From: Mucilaginibacter sp. UR6-11
Lineage (GTDB): Bacteria > Bacteroidota > Bacteroidia > Sphingobacteriales > Sphingobacteriaceae
DNA length: 64,000 bases
NCBI RefSeq assembly: GCF_020880695.1
Contig: NZ_JAJIWO010000002.1
Span: forward strand, 620,432-684,431
Direction of reading: 5' to 3'
Positions 18,766 to 27,409 of this stretch are shown here, piece after piece (the stretch's first letter is position 1; each line of letters begins with the position of its first letter). Below the pieces are notes generated by a model, which made no database searches, was not told the DNA's origin, and saw nothing but the letters and a program-made list of their open reading frames with translations. Made by a program: the position numbers and the translations under genes.

Positions 18766-20019
18766 TTATTTATTTAATATCAGTTCCTGTATATCGCCAT
18801 AGGTTTCATAGCTTGATGTTATGACTTTATCGCCCGGTTTAAGGCCTTGTAATATTTCATAATAATCAGTGTTTTGCCGTCCTAATTGTATATCAACTTT
18901 ATAGGCAGATTTGCCATCTTCGCTCATTTTAAAGATCCAGTTGCCACCTGTTTGCTGGTAAAAGCCGCCCTTTGGTAATAGTACCTGTCGTGTTTCGTCG
19001 CTAAGTGCCAGTAATATCTGCAGTGTCTGGCCCCTGCGGATGCCTGTTGGCGCCGTTCCGACAAACTGCATATCTACCTGGAACTTTCCGTTGGCTACCT
19101 GAGGAAATACTTTGGTGATCTTTAATGTATAATTTTTATCTGCGAAGGTAAATGTGCCAGTCAATCCTATGTATATCTGCGATATGTAATGGTCGTCCAC
19201 GTCAACACGTACTTTATATCCTGATAACACGTCGATTTGTCCCAAACGTTCTCCCTTATTTTTGTTTTGTCCCACTTCCGAGTCCATAGAGGTAAGTTGG
19301 CCATCAATAGGTGCTCTGACAATAAGATCAGATACCTTCTTTCGCATCAGGTTCAAGGTATTGCGCATTTGTGCATATTGCTCTTTAGTTTGGATGTCTT
19401 GCTGTTTGGTGAGCAAAGTATCCTGCTTCAAGATCTGGCTGGTTAGTTTTTTGCGGTTTAACTGGTACTGGTAAGTATTAAGCGCAATCTGATATTCCTG
19501 CTGGCCAATGGCTTTTTGTTCATATAAATGTTTGTTCAGCTTATATAAACGCTCAGCTTCTTTGTAGGCATTATCTACATCGGCCATTTGATTTAGCTTG
19601 CTGATGGTGTTTTGCTGTGCATTGTTATGCGATATCTGCATTTGTGTCTGGGCCGCATAAACGTTGGTTTCCTGGTTGGCAAGGCTCAGTTCCAGATCGG
19701 TATTTGAAAGTTTTAATATCGGATCGCCTTTTTTAAGGTTGGCACCATCTTCTACATATTTAGCTTCTACCAGGCCACCTTCAACGGCGTCCAGGTAAAT
19801 AGTGGTAATAGGCATTACTATACCGTTAACAGGTATAGTAACCTGGAAAGGCCCCTTTGTAACCTGGCTGATAGTTAGCCGCTCGGTATCAACCGTAAGT
19901 TTGCTTTTACCCGAAGTAAAATAGATGCTGCCGCCGATCAATAAAACTAAGACGGTTATGCCGCATATGGTTAATATGCGCTTGGTGTTCCACTTTTTCT
20001 TTTCAATTATTCTATCCAC
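18766..20019 (-). CDS. Periplasmic membrane fusion (HlyD/MacA-type) protein
   Basis: The protein has 417 residues from a GTG start (VDRIIEKKKWNTKR). A longer frame reaches an ATG at 20094 but begins with residues unlike the family and upstream of the best promoter candidate. There is one N-terminal helix (~15-33), a biotinyl-lipoyl-like half (AKYVEDGANLKKGDPILKL), a long coiled-coil hairpin (~90-200), the returning lipoyl half (IVRAPIDGQLTSMDSEVGQ) and C-terminal beta domains. It would bridge the inner-membrane permeases and the TolC channel. It is the first gene of the efflux operon and is divergent from the regulator genes. Confidence 0.88.
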   Translation of the reverse strand: MDRIIEKKKWNTKRILTICGITVLVLLIGGSIYFTSGKSKLTVDTERLTISQVTKGPFQVTIPVNGIVMPITTIYLDAVEGGLVEAKYVEDGANLKKGDPILKLSNTDLELSLANQETNVYAAQTQMQISHNNAQQNTISKLNQMADVDNAYKEAERLYKLNKHLYEQKAIGQQEYQIALNTYQYQLNRKKLTSQILKQDTLLTKQQDIQTKEQYAQMRNTLNLMRKKVSDLIVRAPIDGQLTSMDSEVGQNKNKGERLGQIDVLSGYKVRVDVDDHYISQIYIGLTGTFTFADKNYTLKITKVFPQVANGKFQVDMQFVGTAPTGIRRGQTLQILLALSDETRQVLLPKGGFYQQTGGNWIFKMSEDGKSAYKVDIQLGRQNTDYYEILQGLKPGDKVITSSYETYGDIQELILNK

Positions 20020-20054
20020 GATATTAAAATCAGATTCATTTGTATGTACTAGGT

Positions 20055-20071
20055 TATACAACAACGTGCCA
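20055..20071 (-). promoter_or_regulatory. Candidate sigma-54 (-24/-12) promoter of the efflux operon
   Basis: The minus strand reads TGGCACGTTGTTGTA, with a perfect -24 element (TGGCACG). The -12 element is imperfect: TTG is present but one base closer than the canonical GG-N10-GC spacing. The predicted transcript would start about 27 nt before the GTG at 20019. The neighbouring regulator is of the sigma-54-activating class, which supports the call. A vegetative-type octamer with one mismatch (TTTATTTG, 20099-20092) is an alternative. Confidence 0.4.
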
Positions 20072-20140
20072 TAATATAAGCAACTGTAAATCAAATAAAT
20101 ACTTTGTTTTTTTAAAAATATTCGTTCGTTTATGAAACAA

Positions 20141-20161
20141 CAGGTGTACGGTTTTGATACA
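20141..20161. promoter_or_regulatory. 21-bp element, copy 1 (candidate upstream activator site)
   Basis: This element is identical to 5814-5834. It sits 71 bp from the -24 GG of the efflux promoter candidate and 120 bp before the response regulator start. It could therefore serve as an enhancer for the efflux operon and as an autoregulatory site. Its inner TGTA...TACA half-sites give a partial dyad. Confidence 0.6.
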
Positions 20162-20280
20162 GTTGTTTTTACATTCCCCGATACAAAAAATTGTTTTACA
20201 GTTATTTACGCTTATGGAAGTATTATTGACTAAACCTTATTAAGATAGCTATTATATTTAATTGTATTTTCACGTATTGT

Positions 20281-21639
20281 ATGTTATTAAAAAAAGCCAC
20301 CGTTTTAATTGTTGATGATGATCCGGACGTACTTACTGCCGTAAAGCTTTTGCTTAAAACGGAAGTACAAGAGGTTATAACCGAAAAGAACCCTGAAAAC
20401 CTGAACAGCTTGCTACAGCGTAACGCTATAGATATTATTTTGCTGGACATGAATTTTAACAGCGCAATTAATACCGGTAACGAAGGTTTATACTGGCTGC
20501 GCAAAGTGCGCGAATGGAAACCCGGGGCCATTGTTATTATGATAACAGCATATGGCGATATCGACCTGGCAGTACGTTCATTAAAAGAAGGCGCCGCCGA
20601 TTTCATGGTAAAGCCCTGGCATAATGACAAACTAATAGAAGTTATAAAAGATCTGTTAGATAAAAAGGATAATGACAAGTCTGTTAAAGCAACGTCGGCG
20701 AAAAACGCAGGTGCATTAACACTGTTGCATGGCGAGTCGCAATTAATGCAGGATATCTTTTTGAAGGTTAATAAAATTGCACCTACCGATGCCAATATAC
20801 TGATACTGGGTGAAAACGGCACGGGCAAGGACCTGATAGCAAAGGCGATACATGAACGCTCTTTACGCGCAAACAAACCTTTTATCAAAGTAGATGTGGG
20901 GTCGCTTACCGAAACTTTGTTTGAAAGCGAACTGTTTGGCCATAAAAAAGGCGCATTTACAGATGCCCGCGAGGATCGTTCAGGGCGATTTGAAGATGCC
21001 AACGGCGGCACTTTGTTTTTGGATGAGATTGGCAATATATCGTTAAGACAGCAAGCCAAACTGCTTACCGTTTTACAAAACCGGCAGGTAACAAGGCTTG
21101 GAAGTAATAAAGCCACGGATATTGATATCAGACTGATTTGTGCCACAAATCTGCCGTTATACGAGCTGGCAAATGATGAAAAATTTAGAAAAGATTTGGT
21201 TTACCGAATAAATACGGTTGAAGTTACCATGCCCCCGTTGCGTAAGCGCGACGGCGACGTAATACTGCTGGCCAGGCATTTTGCCGGCATCTACGCGGCA
21301 AAGTACTTAAAGCCGGCTATAACTTTTGATGACAGTGCTTTGCAAAAATTAGACAACTATCATTTCCCCGGCAATGTCAGGGAGTTACAATATACCATGG
21401 AACGGGCTATTATTATGGCCGACAGCAACGTGCTACGGGCAGGCGACTTAATTTTTTCATCAATAGAAACCAGCCAGGTTGAGCCACAGCCTGTTGACGA
21501 CATGCCATTAAGTATGCTGGAAAAAACAACCATTTTGCGGGTAATAGAAAAGCATAACGGCAATATCACCCGTGCGGCTAAAGAACTTGGTTTAACCCGC
21601 ACTGCACTCTACAGGAGGCTAAGTAAATATGATATTTAA
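20281..21639 (+). CDS. NtrC-type sigma-54-dependent response regulator
   Basis: The protein has 452 residues. The receiver covers ~1-125 with acidic triad DDD (12-14), phospho-acceptor Asp56 (LLDMNF) and a conserved KP at 111. The AAA+ domain (~147-385) has Walker A GENGTGKD (177-184) and a Walker B-like TLFLDEIG. The sigma-54 contact loop reads GAFTDA (224-229) instead of the classical GAFTGA. A Fis-type helix-turn-helix closes the protein (NGNITRAAKELGLTRTALYR). It is divergent from the efflux operon and overlaps the kinase gene by 11 bp. By position it should activate the efflux genes from the 21-bp elements; this target assignment is inference. Confidence 0.92.
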   Translation: MLLKKATVLIVDDDPDVLTAVKLLLKTEVQEVITEKNPENLNSLLQRNAIDIILLDMNFNSAINTGNEGLYWLRKVREWKPGAIVIMITAYGDIDLAVRSLKEGAADFMVKPWHNDKLIEVIKDLLDKKDNDKSVKATSAKNAGALTLLHGESQLMQDIFLKVNKIAPTDANILILGENGTGKDLIAKAIHERSLRANKPFIKVDVGSLTETLFESELFGHKKGAFTDAREDRSGRFEDANGGTLFLDEIGNISLRQQAKLLTVLQNRQVTRLGSNKATDIDIRLICATNLPLYELANDEKFRKDLVYRINTVEVTMPPLRKRDGDVILLARHFAGIYAAKYLKPAITFDDSALQKLDNYHFPGNVRELQYTMERAIIMADSNVLRAGDLIFSSIETSQVEPQPVDDMPLSMLEKTTILRVIEKHNGNITRAAKELGLTRTALYRRLSKYDI

Positions 21640-22969
21640 GCGGTACGAATTACGCATATTACTACGTGTTGCCCTCTTGTTTTTAACGCTTCTGGGCCTG
21701 AGTTTAATTATAGTTAGCCATTGGTACATGTACCTGCTGATAGCCGTTCCGTTGGTTATTTTAGTATTGGCTGATTTGTTAAGCTTCCAAAAAAAGGCAC
21801 AGCATGAAGTTGAGCAATTTGCTGAATCTGTACACTACCGCGACTTTTCGCGCCATTTTGATGTTGGGCGGGCACCTACCGAACTTAAGCCCTTACGTAA
21901 AGGTTTTAATGAGATCAATACTACGTTTAAAGCAATAAGCCGCGAACGCGAAACACAGTACCATTATCTGCAAAAGATACTGGAACTGGTAGATACCGGC
22001 ATTATATCATACGAGCAGGAAACCGGCGAAATTGGTTGGCTTAATGAATCATTTAAGAAAATATTTGGCATACCTTATTTAAAAACTATTTACTCGTTGC
22101 AAAAACGCGACGAGGCTTTGTATATCGAAGCAATGAAATTAAAACCTGGCGATAGCAAGGTGATTTCTATATTGCGTAACAAGCAAATGATAAAAATTTT
22201 GCTTACCGTAAGCGTCATGCGTAGTGATGATAAAATTTATCGGTTGCTGGCGTTTCAAAACATAAGCGAAGCTTTAGACGAAACCGAGTCTAAGGCCTGG
22301 CAAAAACTGCTGAATGTAATGACTCATGAGATTATGAACTCTGTGGCGCCCATTTCGTCCCTGGCAGATACCTTGAAAAACCGCCTGCAACATTACAGCA
22401 TAGGAACCAGTACCAATGCAGATCTTGATGATCTGGAATTAGGCATCGATACCATTAAACGTCGTAGCGAAGGATTGCTAAAGTTTACAGAAAGCTATCG
22501 TAACCTTAATAAAATCACTAAGCTTGACCTTAAAAGGGTATTGGTACGCGACTTGTTTGAGAACCTTAATAGCTTAATGCAGCCTACCCTGGCGCAAAAA
22601 AACATTGAGCTTAATATTGTGCTGCGCGATACGCAAATGGCTATTGAAATTGACTTGAATTTAGTTGAGCAGGTTCTGATTAATTTATTGGTTAATGCCA
22701 TAGAAGCGGTGAAAGACCGGTCTGAGCCGTCTATAACCTTAAGTGCCGAACCGGGTAATAATAACAAGCCGTGTTTAAAAATTGCCGATAATGGCAGTGG
22801 TATGCCCCCTGAGTTAATTGATAAAATTTTCATTCCTTTTTTTAGTACCCGAAAGTCGGGTAGCGGGATAGGACTTAGCCTCTGCAAGCAAATAATGATG
22901 TTGCATAAAGGTAATATCCAGGTGCAATCTGTTGAGGGCGAGGGATCTGCATTTATATTGCTGTTTTAA
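21629..22969 (+). CDS. Sensor histidine kinase paired with the NtrC-type regulator
   Basis: The protein has 446 residues. Two N-terminal membrane helices (~10-29 and ~33-52) are joined by a very short loop, so there is almost no periplasmic sensor. A linker and PAS-like region (~110-215) follows, then the phospho-acceptor His233 in MTHEIMNSVAPI and a HATPase domain with NLLVNAIEA, DNGSGM and GSGIGLSL boxes. The H-box and architecture fit NtrY/ZraS-like kinases. The lack of a large extracytoplasmic domain suggests a signal in the membrane or cytoplasm. Its start overlaps the regulator gene. Confidence 0.9.
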   Translation: MIFKRYELRILLRVALLFLTLLGLSLIIVSHWYMYLLIAVPLVILVLADLLSFQKKAQHEVEQFAESVHYRDFSRHFDVGRAPTELKPLRKGFNEINTTFKAISRERETQYHYLQKILELVDTGIISYEQETGEIGWLNESFKKIFGIPYLKTIYSLQKRDEALYIEAMKLKPGDSKVISILRNKQMIKILLTVSVMRSDDKIYRLLAFQNISEALDETESKAWQKLLNVMTHEIMNSVAPISSLADTLKNRLQHYSIGTSTNADLDDLELGIDTIKRRSEGLLKFTESYRNLNKITKLDLKRVLVRDLFENLNSLMQPTLAQKNIELNIVLRDTQMAIEIDLNLVEQVLINLLVNAIEAVKDRSEPSITLSAEPGNNNKPCLKIADNGSGMPPELIDKIFIPFFSTRKSGSGIGLSLCKQIMMLHKGNIQVQSVEGEGSAFILLF

Positions 22970-23040
22970 TTGACCTTTCGCTTTTTGAAAAATTCGGATA
23001 ATTAAGTTATAGCTCGCGTACGGCATGTGCAGGTAAATAT

Positions 23041-23048
23041 TAAATTTG
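23041..23048 (+). promoter_or_regulatory. Bacteroidota-type -7 octamer TAAATTTG before the esterase gene
   Basis: The octamer fits TAnnTTTG exactly and lies 31 bp before the ATG at 23080. No clear -33 TTTG accompanies it. Confidence 0.4.
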
Positions 23049-23079
23049 CCTAACCAATTATATTTTATCCAAAATCAGC

Positions 23080-24624
23080 ATGAAAAAGATCTTTCTTTTA
23101 ATATTCATACTTACCAGCATGAATATTTATGCCCAAAATCCGCAGATTAAAACCGCCAATGGCACACTGCAGGGTGTTACTGAAGTTAGCGGCATTATAT
23201 CCTATAAAGGTATTCCGTTTGCGCAGCCACCCGTTGGCGAACTGCGATGGAAAGAACCGCAGCCCCCCTTAAACTGGACAGGCATTCGCAAGGCAGATCA
23301 TTTTGGCCCGCAAGCCATGCAACGTGCAATTTACGGGGATATGAGGTTTAGAAGCGATGGTAAAAGCGAAGATTGTTTGTATCTTAACATATGGACTCCA
23401 GCTAAAACCGCCAGCCAGAAATTGGCGGTGTTGGTTTATTTTTATGGCGGAGGATTTAACGCCGGCGATGGCTCTGAATATCGTTATGATGGCGAGGCAC
23501 TGGCAAAAAAAGGGATCATTACGGTTACTGTTAATTACCGTTTAGGAATATTCGGTTTCCTGGCTCATCCTGAACTTACTGCCGAGTCGGCACACCATTC
23601 TTCAGGAAATTATGGCCTGCTTGATCAGCATGCAGCTTTAGTTTGGGTCAAAAAAAATATAGCTGCTTTCGGCGGCGATCCGGATAAGATAACAATCGGC
23701 GGCGAATCGGCAGGATCAATGTCGGTATGTGGGCAGGTAGCTTCACCGTTATCAAAAGGACTTTTCAGAGCAGCAATAGGTGAGAGCGGTTCGCTTTTAG
23801 GTAATTTGTCGCCAACATCTTTGGCTGATGCGGAAGAAATCGGGGTAAAGTTTGCGGCGTCTATCGGTGCCGGATCTTTAGCTGATCTTCGTAAGATCTC
23901 TGCCGATTCGTTACTTAAGATTTCCGCCCGCGGGCGTTTCCCGATTGCCGTTGACGGGTATTTCCTGACCCTGTCGCCGCAGGCAATTTTTAATGCCGGT
24001 AAACAAATGGATATCCCGCTTTTAGCGGGCTGGAATTCGGCCGAATCAGGCCCGGGCGGTGTGCTTGGCTCGTTAAACCCAACATTGGATAATTATAAAT
24101 TAAGCGTACAAAAATTATATAATGACCGCGCACAGGATATCTTAAATGTTTACGCCCCGGCCACAGACGCCGACGTGGCACAAGCAGCCACCGATCTGGC
24201 TTCAGACCGCTTCATTGCCTACGCTACCTGGAAATTTATCGATATGCAAACTAAAACGGGCAATAAACCGGTATATCGCTATTTTTTTACCCGTAAGCGC
24301 CCCGTTATGGTTGGTGCGCCAGCCGGTACTGCAGATCACTCGATGGGCGCCGCGCACGCTTCAGAAATTGAATTTGCTTTGGGGAACTTACCAACCAATA
24401 AAGTATACGCCTGGACACCTGATGACTATAAGACTTCAGAGACTATGCAAAACTACTTTGTAAACTTTGTTAAAACAACCAACCCTAACGGTACCGGCTT
24501 ACCGGTTTGGGAACGCCTTAAAAGTGGCAACCCACGTATAATGATAATTAATGAAGACAGTCAATCACGCCCCGAAACCAATGCCAAAAGATATGCGGTG
24601 ATGGATAGCTTTTTTAATAAATAG
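23080..24624 (+). CDS. Secreted type-B carboxylesterase
   Basis: The protein has 514 residues and a signal peptide (cleavage near IYAQ). It has the alpha/beta-hydrolase fold of the type-B carboxylesterase/cholinesterase family: KGIPFAQPPVGELRW near the start, the SEDCLYLNIW signature (~97-106), the oxyanion segment YGGGFNAG, and nucleophile Ser210 in GGESAGS. A likely catalytic His sits in the GAAHASEIEFALGN stretch. It hydrolyses carboxylic esters in the periplasm or outside the cell; the true substrate is not evident. It is separated from the two-component genes by 110 bp and converges with the GH20 gene, so it is probably monocistronic. Confidence 0.92.
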   Translation: MKKIFLLIFILTSMNIYAQNPQIKTANGTLQGVTEVSGIISYKGIPFAQPPVGELRWKEPQPPLNWTGIRKADHFGPQAMQRAIYGDMRFRSDGKSEDCLYLNIWTPAKTASQKLAVLVYFYGGGFNAGDGSEYRYDGEALAKKGIITVTVNYRLGIFGFLAHPELTAESAHHSSGNYGLLDQHAALVWVKKNIAAFGGDPDKITIGGESAGSMSVCGQVASPLSKGLFRAAIGESGSLLGNLSPTSLADAEEIGVKFAASIGAGSLADLRKISADSLLKISARGRFPIAVDGYFLTLSPQAIFNAGKQMDIPLLAGWNSAESGPGGVLGSLNPTLDNYKLSVQKLYNDRAQDILNVYAPATDADVAQAATDLASDRFIAYATWKFIDMQTKTGNKPVYRYFFTRKRPVMVGAPAGTADHSMGAAHASEIEFALGNLPTNKVYAWTPDDYKTSETMQNYFVNFVKTTNPNGTGLPVWERLKSGNPRIMIINEDSQSRPETNAKRYAVMDSFFNK

Positions 24625-24688
24625 GAACACCAATTATTAAAAAAAGAAAGCCTGTATTGATGTACAAGCCCATATGCAGAACTTGTTT

Positions 24689-27250
24689 TTAATTGTTGAT
24701 GGTGCTGGTTTTACCCTGCCGCCCGGTACTGTCAAATATGGCTAACTTTATTATTCCTTTATTCTTTATTGGGCCGGTGTATACCTGGCTGTTTGCCGAA
24801 GGTTCTGTGCCATCCGTTGTATAATGGATTTTTAAGCCAGGTAACTGGGTATTTACTACCACCTGCCCATTCTCAACTATTGCGCCTGGTGAAGGTATCC
24901 GATAATTAAATCCCCCTGCATAATAATTTAGGCGCGGCAGTTCATGCTTACCTAATACATTAACAAAGTTCGACCAGGCCTGTTGGTATAGCGCTTTGCT
25001 CTTTAAAGTATCTGTTTCTACGGCCCAGTGCGGGTTTTTTGCCCAGGCGCGCTCGGCCAGGCCCAGTAATTTTGGTAATAGCATATATTCCATCCGTTGC
25101 GGACTTTTTAATGTTTCGGCCCATAAAGCACCCTGCAAACCAATTATATTGGCAATGCCGGTGGCTGTCAACCTTTCTTTAGCTGCAAAAGCAACAGGAT
25201 TCAGTGTTTCACCCATTCGGCCTTTTGTTGTGTTTTTAAAATAGTCGTAGGGTATAAAACTAAACGGACGGTCAACGTCGGCGTAACCGCCCCAATAATA
25301 TCCCGGCTCGTCAAAAGCTTTATTGTAAGCCATATCAAAATACAGGTTGGTTACCGGCGATAAAATGACTTTATAGCCATTGTTGGCCAGTTTATAAGCC
25401 AAATCTTCTGACCCCCAACCTAAAACATTGTTCCAAACTTCAAGGTGGATATTTTGATTGGCGGGTGCGGGGGTAATAACAGATATTTTCTTACCGTTTT
25501 GCATTACCTTTTTGGTGCCAACTTCTTCCCAGGCGGTAAGATATAGATGGTGGTCCTGCAAAATTTTATTAACTTTTCCGTAGTAATAGACCCAAAGGTC
25601 ATCGGTGCTTTTAATAGTTGTATCAGCCCTCATTAAGCTGAAAAATGCCGGGGATTTTTCCCAAACACCCGCCGGCACTTCATCGCCGCCATAATGGATG
25701 GTTTTAAGCGGGGCACCGGCTTCCGAATACATCTGTTGTAGCTGAGTAGTAACAGTTTCAATAAACAGGTAAGTTGATGGCAGCGACACATCTATTACAT
25801 TATCAGTATAATACTGGACGGAGCTATATTTTGAGCTGTCTTTCAGGTCGCGTAACAGGTATTGTGTTGCCAGTTGGGGTTTATTTTGACTGACGTAGAA
25901 ATTATAACGTGCATCCATAGCTTTAATGGCCGCGCGCGCATGACCGGGCCCTTCAATTTCAGGGATTACGGTGATATGTCTTTGGGTGGCATATTTTAGT
26001 ATAGCTATAAAATCAGCTTTACTGTAAAAACCAGTGCCCGAAGTATTGCGTACAGACGGACCTGAACCCAACGATGGCTGTAAATTCTGATGTTCATTTA
26101 TAGAGTGGCCTCTTTTACCGCCGACAGCCGTTAGTTGCGGGAGGGCTGGAATTTCTAACCGCCAGCCTTCATCATCTGTAAGATGAAAATGCAATACGTT
26201 TAGTTTATAAAGCGCCATTACATCCAACAGTTTTAAAATCTCCTTTTTCGGCTGAAAGTTTCGGGCTACATCCAGCATAACCGCACGGTAACTAAATCTT
26301 GGTTTATCTGCAACGTTGAGGCCAGGAAGCAAAATAATTTTCTGCGGACGACGCCATGCGGCGGCGGGTAGTAAAGTTTTAAAAGATTGTATCCCATAAA
26401 AGATACCAGCGCCTGATGACGCCGAAATAGTTACCGCGTTATTGTCTACGCTTAACTCATAAGCTTCGGCGGGCATAACTTTGTAAATAAGTTTGATCTT
26501 CCTGTTTGGATCTTTAACCGCGGTGGTAGTAATTAAAAGTTTTGCAAGCCCGGTACGTAATAACGCGGCTTCGTTTTTAAATAAGCTATTGGCTATAATA
26601 TTTGCACCGCCATCCAGCTTAAAAGTTGAGTTAATTGGCTCATAGCTATCAGGAGTAGGGAATATTTTGACCAGACTGTCTGCAGAGATATTGCGGATGG
26701 TTTTATTTTGCTCAAATAATAATGCGGGATTGCTTGCCGCTACCAGATCGGTTGGTGTACGATTAAGTTGTTTTGACTGGGTCGAAGGTATCAAAAATGG
26801 CGTTTTTAAGGCGTATGCTTTGCCTGGGGCTTTATCCCAAACCAGGTAGAAGCCTTGTGGAGTGTCGGACACATTAGTTAACCAATTTAAAGCCACCATC
26901 TCAATCCGTAATGAGTCGCTGGCCTTTATGCCGGTAAAATTTGAATTTGGCGAAAAGTAATAAAGATCACCGTTTACATGCGTCACTTCTATATTGCCGG
27001 TAATTGATTCGGGTACTAAAGGCTCATCGAAATTGAAATATATTTTCCAACCTTTTGCAGGTAACCAGGTGCCTTTTTGCATACTAAATGTTAGTGCTGC
27101 ATGTGCCTGGGGCTTGTTATTATAGTTGTTTTCAATCGTTTCCCATTTTAAGTTTATACCATTAGCAGTAGCATCAATAGTTTTTTTTTGTGCCGATACT
27201 GTGGTAGCTATAGTGATATAAAACAATAAGGCCGGTAATAAATATTTCAT
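24689..27250 (-). CDS. Secreted GH20 beta-N-acetylhexosaminidase
   Basis: The protein has 853 residues and a signal peptide (cleavage near TVSAQ). An N-terminal chitobiase-type carbohydrate-binding domain (~30-165) is followed by a GH20 N-terminal alpha/beta domain (~190-315). The catalytic barrel (~320-760) contains HFHLTDDEGWRLEIP and the catalytic pair Asp523-Glu524 in HYGGDEV. The C-terminal chitobiase-like domain (~775-853) has YTTDGTEPS. It removes terminal beta-linked GlcNAc or GalNAc by substrate-assisted catalysis. It lies 159 bp after the SusD gene on the same strand, past a terminator, so it is linked to the Sus locus but perhaps transcribed partly on its own. Confidence 0.93.
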   Translation of the reverse strand: MKYLLPALLFYITIATTVSAQKKTIDATANGINLKWETIENNYNNKPQAHAALTFSMQKGTWLPAKGWKIYFNFDEPLVPESITGNIEVTHVNGDLYYFSPNSNFTGIKASDSLRIEMVALNWLTNVSDTPQGFYLVWDKAPGKAYALKTPFLIPSTQSKQLNRTPTDLVAASNPALLFEQNKTIRNISADSLVKIFPTPDSYEPINSTFKLDGGANIIANSLFKNEAALLRTGLAKLLITTTAVKDPNRKIKLIYKVMPAEAYELSVDNNAVTISASSGAGIFYGIQSFKTLLPAAAWRRPQKIILLPGLNVADKPRFSYRAVMLDVARNFQPKKEILKLLDVMALYKLNVLHFHLTDDEGWRLEIPALPQLTAVGGKRGHSINEHQNLQPSLGSGPSVRNTSGTGFYSKADFIAILKYATQRHITVIPEIEGPGHARAAIKAMDARYNFYVSQNKPQLATQYLLRDLKDSSKYSSVQYYTDNVIDVSLPSTYLFIETVTTQLQQMYSEAGAPLKTIHYGGDEVPAGVWEKSPAFFSLMRADTTIKSTDDLWVYYYGKVNKILQDHHLYLTAWEEVGTKKVMQNGKKISVITPAPANQNIHLEVWNNVLGWGSEDLAYKLANNGYKVILSPVTNLYFDMAYNKAFDEPGYYWGGYADVDRPFSFIPYDYFKNTTKGRMGETLNPVAFAAKERLTATGIANIIGLQGALWAETLKSPQRMEYMLLPKLLGLAERAWAKNPHWAVETDTLKSKALYQQAWSNFVNVLGKHELPRLNYYAGGFNYRIPSPGAIVENGQVVVNTQLPGLKIHYTTDGTEPSANSQVYTGPIKNKGIIKLAIFDSTGRQGKTSTINN

Positions 27251-27371
27251 TGACTTTGTATTACTAAACGGTAAATATAACAGATTGGCATAATTAAATT
27301 AATATGCCTCCAAGGCGGTTTAGATATTTATACAGCGGTCGTTTGTCGAGATTGAATAAATAGATAAAAAA

Positions 27372-27395
27372 ATCCCCGCTTTTTATAGCGGGGAT
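27372..27395 (-). terminator. Intrinsic terminator after the SusD gene
   Basis: On the minus strand a nine-base-pair stem ATCCCCGCT/AGCGGGGAT with a six-base loop is followed by six T residues (27371-27366). It starts 15 bp after the SusD stop codon and separates SusC-SusD from the GH20 gene. Confidence 0.85.
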
Positions 27396-27409
27396 CCAAC
27401 AATCAAATA

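Noticed and set aside
20223..21146. 307-residue minus-strand ORF opposite the sigma-54 regulator
   Set aside because: It is rich in Ser and Leu in the pattern of an antisense shadow of the regulator gene. The plus strand carries all conserved motifs.
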